Positions 8,303 to 17,035 of a stretch of DNA of 64,000 bases are shown here, piece after piece. The notes below the pieces were generated by a model. It ran no database searches, was not told the origin of the DNA, and saw nothing but the letters and a program-made list of their open reading frames with translations. Within the stretch, counting starts at the first letter, position 1, and each line of letters starts with the position of its first letter. A program made the position numbers and the translations under genes. Source of the stretch: Ferrimonas senticii DSM 18821. Lineage in GTDB: Bacteria; Pseudomonadota; Gammaproteobacteria; Enterobacterales; Shewanellaceae. The stretch lies in contig NZ_AUGM01000008.1 of NCBI RefSeq assembly GCF_000422665.1, positions 141,370 through 205,369 on the forward strand. Reading direction: 5' to 3'.

Positions 8303-10230
8303 GCCTATTCCGCCAGCTGATGACCCTCTTTTTCGGCGCCCTGGTGCTGCTAACGCTGCTGGTGGCTTTGGCGCAGCTGCGCGGTCAACGGGATTTCATT
8401 GTTCAACAGCAACATCTGCAACTGTTCGCTGCCTTGAACAACATCGCCGAAGCCAGCAAGCCACTGATTCAACTAGACGATCAAGTGCAGCTAGAGGTTG
8501 CGTTGACCGCATTTTTTAATGCCGGCCAATATCGACAATTGATCGTTAAACGGATGGATGGCAGCGTGCTATGGCAAAGTCCAGCGGTCAACTCCCCCGG
8601 CAACGCGCCAGCGTGGCTACAACAGTTACGGCTGTTTGATAGCATCAGCGTCAAGCAGCAGATCGACTTAGAATGGCGGCCGCTAGCAACGGTTGAGCTC
8701 AGCGGCGATCAAGGGGTCGCCTACCAATACTTATGGCAATCGATGCAGTCGCTGCTGTTGGCGTTAGCACTCACTTTGCTGCTGTTTGGGCTGTTGCTGG
8801 CTTGGCAGTTAAAGCGGCTGCTGCGACCGCTGCAAGGGCTCTGTCGCCAAAGCCAGGCATTGACTGAACATCGCCCGCTACCCGCCACCGAAGGTCGCGC
8901 CAGCACTCGCGAATTTGCCCAAGTTGAACAGGCGTTTGCGATTGTTGCTAAGCATTTTAACAAGCTCTTCAAAGAACAGGCGGCCGAGGCCAATCGACTC
9001 AAGCAAGATCTGTACACCGATCCACTCACCGGCATCGGCAACCGCGAACTGATCTGCGCCAGCATTGAACGCTGGTGCAACAATCAAAATTCCGGGGTAC
9101 TGGGATTGATGACCGTGCCAGCACTGACGCAACTAAGTAGCGATCCTGATCGTTACAAACAGACCATCAACGAACTGCAACAGGGGATCAGCAGCGTGTT
9201 GCCAGAGGACATAAGCTGCACTCTCGCTCGATTAAAAAACAACGAACTGATCCTGCTGCTGACCGACTTTCCCGAAGAGGAGTTGACCGCTGTCAGCAAT
9301 GCCATCCTCGACCAACTTAATCGGATCAGCGTCGATCCGTTGGGGTTAGCTACCCCGGAGGCGACGCTGGCGATGCTTTACAGCGATGCCCCCTCGGATC
9401 GCAGCGAGATGCTGGCACAAATCGACAAACTGCATCTGCAAGCCTTAGATAACCCCAATCAGCGGGCACTGGTGGTCAACCACCAACCGCACAGCAGCAC
9501 CCTTGGCCGCAAACAGTGGTTACAGCGGGTCGAACAGGCGATCGTCAACCACCAACTGGAATTTGACCAACAAGCTTGCATCAACCTTGATGGCGAACTG
9601 CTGCATTTTGAGCTTTTTTGCCAACTTCACGACAACGGCCAGTTTTACCCGGCCAGCGCTTTTGTTCCCGCTTTAGAGAGCCTTGGCAAAACCAGCGGCC
9701 TAGATCGCTTTGTCATCGAGCAAACCCTTAAGCATTTAAGCAACAATCCCAATCAGCCACTGGCGCTCAACCTGTGCAGCGCTAGCCTGTGCGACAGCGG
9801 CTTTTTACGCTGGTTGCAACGAACCTTAAAACGCCACCAGAAGCTGGCCGATAAGTTGCTGTTTGAGATCTCCGAAGCGGCGCTGTATCGCCACCGTGAC
9901 CAAGCGATTTTGGCCTGCGAACTGCTCGATGGTACCGGCTTTGGTTTCGGCATTGACCATTTCGGCCGTTACCTGACCACCATCGATTATCTGACCGAGT
10001 TGCCGCCGCCCCGTTACGTCAAACTGGATACCCTTTACAGCCATGATCTGCACAACGACGATCAGCGCGCCCTGCTGATCTCGCTTTGTCGCACTGCCCA
10101 CAACCTTAATCTGACCACCATCGCCACCGACGTTAAAGATTCACAACAACTGGAGCTGTTCCGCACCTTGCACGTCGATGCGGTGCAAGGCTTGGTCTCC
10201 AACACCTGGCTGGAGGTGCAAAAGCTATGA
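8299..10230 (+). CDS. lapD: LapD-type inner-membrane c-di-GMP receptor (degenerate GGDEF-EAL)
   Basis: Membrane receptor that binds cytoplasmic c-di-GMP and then sequesters the LapG protease. The start MSLFRQLMTLFFGALVLLTL at 8299 forms ATGA with the lapG stop and is much more likely than the upstream in-frame start at 8224. About 643 residues: N-terminal helix, periplasmic domain (about 25-150), second helix (LLLALALTLLLFGLLLAW), HAMP, then GGDEF and EAL domains. Both are degenerate: GGDEF reads KNNEL (in ARLKNNELILLL) and the EAL triad reads ELF (in LLHFELFCQL). It should therefore bind rather than make or break c-di-GMP, as in LapD. Overlaps lapB by 4 bases. Confidence 0.9.
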   Translation: MSLFRQLMTLFFGALVLLTLLVALAQLRGQRDFIVQQQHLQLFAALNNIAEASKPLIQLDDQVQLEVALTAFFNAGQYRQLIVKRMDGSVLWQSPAVNSPGNAPAWLQQLRLFDSISVKQQIDLEWRPLATVELSGDQGVAYQYLWQSMQSLLLALALTLLLFGLLLAWQLKRLLRPLQGLCRQSQALTEHRPLPATEGRASTREFAQVEQAFAIVAKHFNKLFKEQAAEANRLKQDLYTDPLTGIGNRELICASIERWCNNQNSGVLGLMTVPALTQLSSDPDRYKQTINELQQGISSVLPEDISCTLARLKNNELILLLTDFPEEELTAVSNAILDQLNRISVDPLGLATPEATLAMLYSDAPSDRSEMLAQIDKLHLQALDNPNQRALVVNHQPHSSTLGRKQWLQRVEQAIVNHQLEFDQQACINLDGELLHFELFCQLHDNGQFYPASAFVPALESLGKTSGLDRFVIEQTLKHLSNNPNQPLALNLCSASLCDSGFLRWLQRTLKRHQKLADKLLFEISEAALYRHRDQAILACELLDGTGFGFGIDHFGRYLTTIDYLTELPPPRYVKLDTLYSHDLHNDDQRALLISLCRTAHNLNLTTIATDVKDSQQLELFRTLHVDAVQGLVSNTWLEVQKL

Positions 10231-12350
10231 CCGATCCACTGATGCAATGTCTGGTCTACCTCGCCCGCCACCATGGCTTAGCCAACTCTGCCGATGCCCT
10301 AAAAGCCGGCTTACCGCTGGCCGATGGCGTACTGACCCTGGCGTTACTGCCCAAGGCGGCAGAACGCGCAGGTCTCAGTTGTCGCCGCAGTGACTATTCA
10401 CTTAAGCAGTTACCACAGAGCGTCTTACCGGCGCTGCTGCCTCTGACCGATGGCAGCGGTTGCGTGGCGTTAAGCTTTGATGAGCAGCGCCAACAACTGT
10501 TGATCGTCGAACCGGACCGCGATCTGAATCAGCGCTGGGTCGATTTGGATGAACTGGCGGAACACTACCACGGCCAACTGTATCTGTTTAAGCCGCTGTT
10601 TCAGCACGATCAGCGCAGCGCCGACTTAGAAGATCGCAGCCAACACTGGTTTTGGTCGACCTTAAAACGCTCCAGCAGCATCTATCGGGATGTGCTGCTG
10701 GCATCGGTGCTGATCAACCTGTTCGCCTTGGCGGTGCCCCTATTTACCCGCTTGGTGTACGACAAGGTGGTACCCAATTTGGCGTTTGAATCGCTGTGGG
10801 TGTTGGCCAGCGCGGTGATTGTGGTGCTGCTGTTTGATATGGGATTGAAGATGCTGCGCACCCATTTTGTCGATTTGGCCGGCAAAAAATCCGATCTGCT
10901 GCTGTCCGCCAAGATTTTCGCCAAAGTGATGGGGATGCGGATGGAGGCGCGGCCGCCATCGGTCGGCGCTTTTGCACGGCATATGCAGGAGTTCGAGTCG
11001 ATCCGCGATTTTCTGGCATCAGCCACCATCGTTACGCTGATTGATGTGCCGTTTGCGCTGCTGTTTTTACTGGTGATCTACCTAATGGCCGGACCGCTGG
11101 TGTTGGTACCAATCGTAATCGTCACCTTGCTGCTGATCCAAAGCGCGCTGCTGCAAAGCAAACTGCGACAAAGCATCGAACAGGGATCGAAACTGGCCAG
11201 TCAAAAGCACGCGACCTTAATCGAAGCGCTAAGCGGCATCGAAACCTTGAAACGTTTTGGTGCCCAAGGGCAGATGCAATATCGCTGGGAACAAGCGGTA
11301 GCGCACATGAGTTTTTGGGGACTGAAAAGCAAACGGCTAACCGACTGGGTGCAGAACAGCGCGGGCAGTGGCCAGCAACTGGCGTCGGTGCTGATGATCA
11401 TCGCCGGGGTCTATCTGATCGCCCAAGGCCAGCTCACCATGGGCGGATTGATTGCCGCCTCGATGATCAGTGGTAAAGCGATTGGGCCACTGCTGCAGTT
11501 GTCGAGCTTATCGATGCGTTACAACCAAGCTCGCAGCGCCTACCAGATCGTGGCACAGCTAATGACCCTACCGGACGAACAGCCGGAGCAAAAACGCTAT
11601 CTGCATCGGCCGTTGTTGCAGGGGAAGTTGCAATTCGATGAGGTTGCCTTTGGTTACCCAGGCAGCGACAAAGCGGCGGTCAAGGGCCTTAACTTCACCA
11701 TCAACCCCGGTGAAAAAGTGGCGATCATCGGTCGCATCGGCTCTGGCAAAACCACGGTAGAACGGCTGCTGCTTGGTCTGTACCAGCCAAGCCAAGGCCA
11801 TATTCGCATCGACGACACCGACATCAGCCAACTGCACCCCAATGATCTGCGCCGCAGCATCGCCAGCGTCCCGCAAGATCCAGGGCTGTTTTACGGCAGC
11901 ATCCGCGACAACATCATTTTAGGTCGCCCCCACAGCGACGACCGAGCAGTGCTGCGCGCCGCCCAGCGAGCCGGCGTCAGTGAGTTTGCCAACCTCGATC
12001 CGGCCGGGCTGGATCGCCAAGTCGGCGAGGCTGGCCAGCAACTCTCTGGCGGCCAACGGCAAGCGATCGCCATCGCTCGGGCGCTGCTGACCGATCCACC
12101 GGTGTTGCTGATGGATGAGCCCACCAGCGCCATGGACAACCGCAGCGAAGCCGCCATCAAGCAGCAATTACAGCAACTGGCGCCAGAGCAAACCTTGCTG
12201 CTGATCACCCATAAGATCGCCATGTTGGAGGTCGCTGAACGGATTATCGTGATGGACAACGGCCGCATCGTCAGTGACGGCCCCCGCGAGCAGGTGCTGG
12301 CGCAGCTTAAGGCCGGTAAAGTCAGAGCGCCGCTAACTCGGGTAAGTTAA
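10227..12350 (+). CDS. lapB: Type I secretion ABC transporter (LapB-like)
   Basis: Inner-membrane ABC exporter that drives secretion of a large RTX-type adhesin. It has 707 residues: an N-terminal C39-like domain (about 1-130) that seems to lack the catalytic cysteine, as usual for adhesin exporters, then the transmembrane domain (about 155-430) and an ATPase domain with Walker A (IGRIGSGKTT), signature LSGGQRQAIAIARALL and Walker B (PVLLMDEPTSAMD). Last gene of the operon; ATG overlaps lapD by 4 bases. No strong terminator is visible in the 31 bases before the convergent neighbour. The secreted substrate is not encoded in this window. Confidence 0.92.
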   Translation: MTDPLMQCLVYLARHHGLANSADALKAGLPLADGVLTLALLPKAAERAGLSCRRSDYSLKQLPQSVLPALLPLTDGSGCVALSFDEQRQQLLIVEPDRDLNQRWVDLDELAEHYHGQLYLFKPLFQHDQRSADLEDRSQHWFWSTLKRSSSIYRDVLLASVLINLFALAVPLFTRLVYDKVVPNLAFESLWVLASAVIVVLLFDMGLKMLRTHFVDLAGKKSDLLLSAKIFAKVMGMRMEARPPSVGAFARHMQEFESIRDFLASATIVTLIDVPFALLFLLVIYLMAGPLVLVPIVIVTLLLIQSALLQSKLRQSIEQGSKLASQKHATLIEALSGIETLKRFGAQGQMQYRWEQAVAHMSFWGLKSKRLTDWVQNSAGSGQQLASVLMIIAGVYLIAQGQLTMGGLIAASMISGKAIGPLLQLSSLSMRYNQARSAYQIVAQLMTLPDEQPEQKRYLHRPLLQGKLQFDEVAFGYPGSDKAAVKGLNFTINPGEKVAIIGRIGSGKTTVERLLLGLYQPSQGHIRIDDTDISQLHPNDLRRSIASVPQDPGLFYGSIRDNIILGRPHSDDRAVLRAAQRAGVSEFANLDPAGLDRQVGEAGQQLSGGQRQAIAIARALLTDPPVLLMDEPTSAMDNRSEAAIKQQLQQLAPEQTLLLITHKIAMLEVAERIIVMDNGRIVSDGPREQVLAQLKAGKVRAPLTRVS

Positions 12351-12381
12351 CGGCGTGAACGGTTTTACTTAGAAAGGCGAC

Positions 12382-12936
12382 TTAAAAAGACGCCGGTAAG
12401 TGGTAGTGCGCCTCCACCCCTTTAAAGAATTTCTGCAGGCCAGCAGATGACGCGATCGATTTTTCAAAATCGCCCCACGGCGCCAACTCGGACTTATCCA
12501 CTTGGCCGTTCTTGATGGCATGGTAGAAGTAGACCATGCCGGAAGCGCGCCAGTTCAAAGCGCAGTGCACCAGCACATCTTTTTCGGTGGCATTAAGGCG
12601 ATCCATCACCCCGATAAAATGCTCCATGGTGGCAACCGGGTTTTCGCTATCAAATGGCACGGTGATGTGCATCATTCCCGCCTTGCGGGCAGCGATGGGA
12701 TCGGCAATAAAACCATTGTCTTTGTCCCACTGACTGTCGTGCGGGATAACGTTGATCACCACATCCACTCCAGCGGTCGCCAACGGCGCATAGTCCTCTG
12801 ACTTAGGCGCGCCGGCGCTGATCAGATGGCTGTTGTGTTGATACAGCCCGGCCACCTCCGGCAATTTATCGTTGGCGATGTCGGCAACGCTGCTGGCAGC
12901 AAATAGGGTAAGCGTGGTGGCAAGAATCGATTTCAT
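12382..12936 (-). CDS. Periplasmic tyrosine/dual-specificity phosphatase-like protein
   Basis: A 184-residue protein with a signal peptide (MKSILATTLTLFAASSVADI). The phosphatase-type loop VHCALNWRASG has Cys and Arg separated by four residues, as in the DUF442 / BLH-type sulfur-metabolism phosphatase-like families rather than the CX5R of classic tyrosine phosphatases. Upstream are VDVVINVIPHD and ITVPFDSENP, matching the general-acid and core strands of the fold. Substrate unknown. It lies downstream of a TetR regulator on the same strand, with a perfect inverted repeat in between that may be an operator. Confidence 0.7.
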   Translation of the reverse strand: MKSILATTLTLFAASSVADIANDKLPEVAGLYQHNSHLISAGAPKSEDYAPLATAGVDVVINVIPHDSQWDKDNGFIADPIAARKAGMMHITVPFDSENPVATMEHFIGVMDRLNATEKDVLVHCALNWRASGMVYFYHAIKNGQVDKSELAPWGDFEKSIASSAGLQKFFKGVEAHYHLPASF

Positions 12937-12994
12937 GATGTTGTCCTTTGATTAAACTCGGGCGCAGCTTAGAGCATCTAATCTTGGCCGATAA

Positions 12995-13018
12995 GAGACA
13001 ATCTCTGTGGTTTGTCTC
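12995..13018. promoter_or_regulatory. Inverted repeat, possible TetR operator
   Basis: GAGACAA / TTGTCTC, a perfect 7-bp inverted repeat with a 10-base spacer, 59-82 bases upstream of the phosphatase-like gene and just after the tetR gene. The position fits an operator; binding by the neighbouring TetR protein is inference. Confidence 0.4.
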
Positions 13019-13061
13019 AACGATAGCAATCAACAAAAAGGTCACGATTTTGACCCTCTAG

Positions 13062-13622
13062 CTATTGCTGCAATGACTCCAACAACATCGCTCGGGTATA
13101 ACGCTGCAGTAATTGCGCCTTTTGCGTTGCCGCTTGCGGCGACGGCATTTGGTTCACCTGCATCATGTAATCCATGTACATCACACTTAAGTAGCTGGCC
13201 ACATCACTGACCGGATCACGCCACTGCGGCTCGCTAAACGCCTGTTGCAAACGAGCGGCGATGGCATTAGCAAATGCCTGATTAAGCATCCGCGTTGCCA
13301 ATGGCCAATCGCTGCCAAGTTGATAGGCGGTGGTACTACGACGCGCGCCCTTCTTGGCCGCTTGCAGGCTCAGCCGGATCAGCGATGACGGCGGCTGCAG
13401 TGATAGCCAATCTTCAGCCTGTTGAAAATCCGCCAGCATCGCCGCAATCAGCCCTTGATGCATCTCGATAAACAGATCCAGCTTGCGCTGATAATGGCGA
13501 TAGAAGGTCGCTTTGCTGACCTGAGCTTGAGCTAAAATCTGGCCGACGGTGATATCAAGGTAATCTTGCTCTGCGAGCAATTGGCGAAACGCCAAGTTCA
13601 GACGAGTACGAGCCAAGCTCAT
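13062..13622 (-). CDS. TetR/AcrR-family transcriptional regulator
   Basis: A 186-residue regulator. The N-terminus has the TetR helix-turn-helix (LNLAFRQLLAEQDYLDITVG then QILAQAQVSKATFYRHYQRK), followed by an all-helical ligand domain without recognisable features. The ATG at 13622 (MSLARTRLNL) is preferred; an in-frame GTG at 13643 would add 7 residues. It lies upstream of the phosphatase-like gene on the same strand, suggesting that gene as its target. Ligand unknown. Confidence 0.85.
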   Translation of the reverse strand: MSLARTRLNLAFRQLLAEQDYLDITVGQILAQAQVSKATFYRHYQRKLDLFIEMHQGLIAAMLADFQQAEDWLSLQPPSSLIRLSLQAAKKGARRSTTAYQLGSDWPLATRMLNQAFANAIAARLQQAFSEPQWRDPVSDVASYLSVMYMDYMMQVNQMPSPQAATQKAQLLQRYTRAMLLESLQQ

Positions 13623-13735
13623 GGTAATTCCGTTCAAACACAAACAACCGATAGAGCCAATTTAAGTAAACAGGTTCCATTGACGCTGCAGAACCATGAG
13701 CCATCTCTTGTTTTCATCAGCCGAATATACAAAAA

Positions 13736-13754
13736 AGCCCCTAGCAGAGGGGCT
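13736..13754 (-). terminator. Rho-independent terminator of the NapH-like gene
   Basis: Stem AGCCCCT / AGGGGCT with a 5-base loop; read on the minus strand it is followed by six T residues (A tract at 13731-13736). It lies 32 bases past the stop of the NapH/NosR-like gene and insulates tetR. Confidence 0.85.
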
Positions 13755-13785
13755 CTCACAAATTACGCAGCAACCAACAGTCGAC

Positions 13786-15105
13786 CTAAAACATCGGCAG
13801 CTGCTGTAAATGACGCCACAGTTTGATCCGCAATTCATCACTCAGTTCACTTTGCCATAAGCCCAAACTGTGCAATACCAGCGGCACCACAAACAGCAAG
13901 CCAATCAGGATCAGCAGCATCGCCCGTGGAGTTAATGGCGCATAGCGTTGCGGCAAGCTCACCGCCAAGCCCCCTTTGGCAGGACAAGCGGCGACGCAGC
14001 GCTGGCAGCTGTTGCACTCATCACTCCAGACGGTGCGCTGCTGATGGACGCGGATCCGCGATGGGCAGGCTTGGCTGCACTTTTGGCAATCCAACTGCTT
14101 ACTATCACGCAAACAATGGCTGCAATCCCGTCGCACTTTATAAGGACTGGCGGTGCCCGCAACCGCCATCAGCGCCCCAAATGGACACAGGTAGCGGCAC
14201 AAACTGCCCCGCAGCAATGCCATCAGCAGCAATACCACCGCCAAACCAATCAGGGTTTTGTCGCTGGGCTGAATAAACAGCGCGAACATCTTCAGATCGG
14301 CAGCCTTGTGGTAATAGCCCGCTAAGTAACGGGCTAGCATATTATCCGGCAAGCCATTAAGGGCCATATTGACCGCCCGAAACAGCAGATAGTATTTGAT
14401 TAATCGCAACGTCCAATCGAGGCCGATAACGCCGACACGAGCCCCTTGCTGCAACCACTTTGGCCAGCGACTCTGTTGTCGCTGCCAACGCTGCTGCCAT
14501 TCGAAACGCCACAACTTGCGCCGCAGTTGATACCACTGCTCGCCAAACCAGCCCAGCGGACAAGCCCAACCGCAAAAGCTGCGCTTGACCACCAAGCTCA
14601 AGCCAAATGCCAGCAACAACATCACCAGCGCCGCCGGATGATTGCTATCCCAAATGCCTAAGGCCGCCCACCCTTTCAGTTGCAATAGGGCTGCCAGAGG
14701 CAGAAAACCATCAACCACATCAGGGCGGGCGACAGTGACCTCGCCCTGTTGCAGTTGCCAGACGAACAGCACGTATTGCAGTGCCGCAAGGCCAAACGCC
14801 AAGGCCAGTACCAATTGACTGTAGTGGCGGTATTGCCGCCAATGGCGGGCTTTATGCGCCGGCCCTTGCAGCTTCGACAGCAGCGCCGGAATAGGCAGAT
14901 AATCCACCGCAATCAGGGCGATACAGAGCAACAACAGGGTGCCCCACAGCCACGGTGACAAGGTTAAGCCAATCGCAATTAAGCCCAGCCCCAAGGTGGC
15001 CGCAGCCCCGTAGCGTCGCTGACCACTGAACAGCGCCCACAGTCCCACCAGCAGCGCCATCAGCAGTGCCAAGCTCTCTGCCGCACTGAGCGTCGTTAAC
15101 CACAT
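13786..15105 (-). CDS. NapH/NosR-type membrane 4Fe-4S ferredoxin protein
   Basis: A 439-residue polytopic membrane protein with iron-sulfur motifs. It has several N-terminal helices, then FCGWACPLG and CRYLCPFG, the paired CX3CP motifs of the NapH/NosR/RdxA group, and two cytoplasmic clusters, CSHCLRDSKQLDCQKCSQAC and CNSCQRCVAACP. A helix (LLILIGLLFVVPLVLHSLGL) closes the protein. Relatives move electrons between the quinone pool and periplasmic or FeS partners. Here there is no nap or nos operon beside it, so its partner is unknown. It has its own terminator. No NosR-type periplasmic FMN domain is present, so it is nearer NapH/YccM. Confidence 0.8.
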   Translation of the reverse strand: MWLTTLSAAESLALLMALLVGLWALFSGQRRYGAAATLGLGLIAIGLTLSPWLWGTLLLLCIALIAVDYLPIPALLSKLQGPAHKARHWRQYRHYSQLVLALAFGLAALQYVLFVWQLQQGEVTVARPDVVDGFLPLAALLQLKGWAALGIWDSNHPAALVMLLLAFGLSLVVKRSFCGWACPLGWFGEQWYQLRRKLWRFEWQQRWQRQQSRWPKWLQQGARVGVIGLDWTLRLIKYYLLFRAVNMALNGLPDNMLARYLAGYYHKAADLKMFALFIQPSDKTLIGLAVVLLLMALLRGSLCRYLCPFGALMAVAGTASPYKVRRDCSHCLRDSKQLDCQKCSQACPSRIRVHQQRTVWSDECNSCQRCVAACPAKGGLAVSLPQRYAPLTPRAMLLILIGLLFVVPLVLHSLGLWQSELSDELRIKLWRHLQQLPMF

Positions 15106-15233
15106 CGTTTGTTTTCCCTATTGGTTGAAATCCCCCTGACGCTAACGGTTTTAGCAACCGCCACCGAGAGACAGATCGGGGTTGGTGTCCCATCAACCAA
15201 GATGCAATGGCAAAACTGCGATCGAGTTGGAAT

Positions 15234-15635
15234 TTATCGCTTCACAAACACCCAGCGGCTGCTAAGCCACCAGTTACTGACCATCCCCGCCAGCACCCCC
15301 AAAATCAGCGCCAATTGCAGCGCCAACCAATGATCGCCGCCCAGTGTCGCCAGTAAGGTAAATACCGTCAGATTGGGTAGGCAAGAACACAGTACGGTTA
15401 TCGCATAACGTCCGGCCTGCTGCTGCCAGCGCTCGGCATCCGCAGCAAAGGTCAGCAGTCGGTTACCGATAAAGGTGGTGAGCGCTGCCGCGACAAAAGC
15501 GACCACACGACAGCTTAACGGTGGCCAGCCTAGATGCAGTAGGGCATTAAACAACAGCCAGTCAACACCAAAGCCGCAGCAGCCAATTACGGCAAACTGC
15601 AGCTTGGCATGCCAGCGCGGCGTGATCGCATTCAT
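15234..15635 (-). CDS. GtrA-family membrane protein
   Basis: A small four-helix membrane protein of about 133 residues. The core FAVIGCCGFGVDWLLFNALL and the end SNWWLSSRWVFVKR are GtrA hallmarks. GtrA proteins are thought to flip or position a lipid-linked sugar for periplasmic transfer. The ATG at 15635 forms ATGA with the stop of the upstream glycosyltransferase gene, so it is preferred over a GTG at 15656. Third gene of a module with a GT39 transferase and a GT2 transferase, the same set of functions as phage gtrA-gtrB-gtr glucosylation clusters. Confidence 0.85.
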   Translation of the reverse strand: MNAITPRWHAKLQFAVIGCCGFGVDWLLFNALLHLGWPPLSCRVVAFVAAALTTFIGNRLLTFAADAERWQQQAGRYAITVLCSCLPNLTVFTLLATLGGDHWLALQLALILGVLAGMVSNWWLSSRWVFVKR

Positions 15636-17035
15636 GGCGTTGCCACTTCGCCACACAACAGCAATGAGCGGCGACTGCCAATCTTAACCGTACTGCAGTT
15701 ATCGGTTAGGCTGCGCGGCAATCGATCCAACTGACGATTACGGCCAACCAGATAAAATGGCTTAGCTGGCAGCGCCGCTAAGGCCCGTGGCTCTGTTGGC
15801 AGCAACTGAGCTTTACCCGCCGAATAAAACTGCCCGGAAAAGGTCACTTCATCGAAATAGTACAGTGGCGTAACATCCACCAATTCCGCGCTGCGATGAC
15901 TCAGCAACGCTTTATCACTGCGCTCTTCCGCGGTTTGCAGCCACAATACCGCAATCGCAATCACCAGCAGCAGCGGTGTTGTCAGGGCCACTTTGCCAAA
16001 CCAGCGCTGTCGCGCTGGGGTCAGTGCCGCCGCTATCAGCAGTGCCATGGCAGGGATCCCCGGCAGCACATAGGCAGGCAGAATGTTGCCAGCAAGGGTA
16101 AACAGCAGCATTGGCGCCAACATCCAACACAGCGCCAGCGCTTGCCAATCACTCATGGTGCCACGACGATGACGCCACCCCAGCCACAGTAACAAAGGCG
16201 ACCAAGGCAACGCCGCCAACATAAAGTAGATCCAGATGGTGCCGCGGGTTTGGTCGTGGGCACTGCCATACAGATCCCCCTGCCAACCGGAATCAACAAA
16301 GCGCAGGAAGTGCTCGCCCACTAAGAAGTACTGCAAAAAGCCAGGGGTCGCTTGCTCAGCCAGCCAATACCACGGTGCCGTCAGCAGCAACATCAACCCC
16401 AGGCCACTGAGCAGCGGCAACCGTTGCCACAACTGCTGTACACCACGGAACAGGCCATGTTGCCAAACTAGCCACGGCAGCAATGCCAAGCCCATCAGCA
16501 CAATTACCAGTGGCCCTTTGGCCAGCAAGCCGATAGCCAAACCGGCAAAGCCGGCGTAACTCCACCCTTTGCTACCATGCCAGCCGCAGTAAAAACCGAC
16601 CATCGCTAGGGTTAACCCTAAGGTCAGCAGCATATCGGTCATCACCGCCCCAGCGGCGATCGAGAACACCACCGTAGTGCTTAACACCATCACCGTTGCG
16701 CTGGCGGATACCGCCAATTTACGGGCAAACCACGCCATCAACGCCAGCGTCAGCAGCGCTGCCAGAAAGTGCGGCAAACGTACCGCCAGCTCATTAACCC
16801 CAAACAGTTCAATGCCGGCAGCACTGGCCCAAGTGTGCAGCGGCGGCTTGCCCCAAAACGGCACGCCGTAATCAAACATCGGCGTTAACCAGTTACCGGT
16901 TTCTGCCATGATCCGCGCCATATTGCCGTAGCGCGCTTCGGTGGTATCCATCAACGGATACAACGGCAAACTGACTAACCGCACCAACAAAGCCAGCGCC
17001 GCAATCACGCCAAAACGTTGCCAAAACCCTTTCAT
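15632..17035 (-). CDS. ArnT/PMT-like glycosyltransferase (GT39 family)
   Basis: Integral-membrane sugar transferase, 467 residues with about 10-12 hydrophobic segments. The N-terminus has the GT39/ArnT pattern LYPLMDTTEARYGNMARIMA followed by PMFDYGVPFWGKPPLHTWAS; the acidic residue in the first periplasmic loop (TTEAR) is the expected catalytic position. Such enzymes move a sugar from undecaprenyl phosphate to LPS or another acceptor on the periplasmic side. It overlaps both neighbours by 4 bases, so the GT2-GT39-GtrA set is one operon. The acceptor and sugar cannot be told; the lack of arn synthesis genes argues against assigning it as arnT. Confidence 0.8.
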   Translation of the reverse strand: MKGFWQRFGVIAALALLVRLVSLPLYPLMDTTEARYGNMARIMAETGNWLTPMFDYGVPFWGKPPLHTWASAAGIELFGVNELAVRLPHFLAALLTLALMAWFARKLAVSASATVMVLSTTVVFSIAAGAVMTDMLLTLGLTLAMVGFYCGWHGSKGWSYAGFAGLAIGLLAKGPLVIVLMGLALLPWLVWQHGLFRGVQQLWQRLPLLSGLGLMLLLTAPWYWLAEQATPGFLQYFLVGEHFLRFVDSGWQGDLYGSAHDQTRGTIWIYFMLAALPWSPLLLWLGWRHRRGTMSDWQALALCWMLAPMLLFTLAGNILPAYVLPGIPAMALLIAAALTPARQRWFGKVALTTPLLLVIAIAVLWLQTAEERSDKALLSHRSAELVDVTPLYYFDEVTFSGQFYSAGKAQLLPTEPRALAALPAKPFYLVGRNRQLDRLPRSLTDNCSTVKIGSRRSLLLCGEVATP

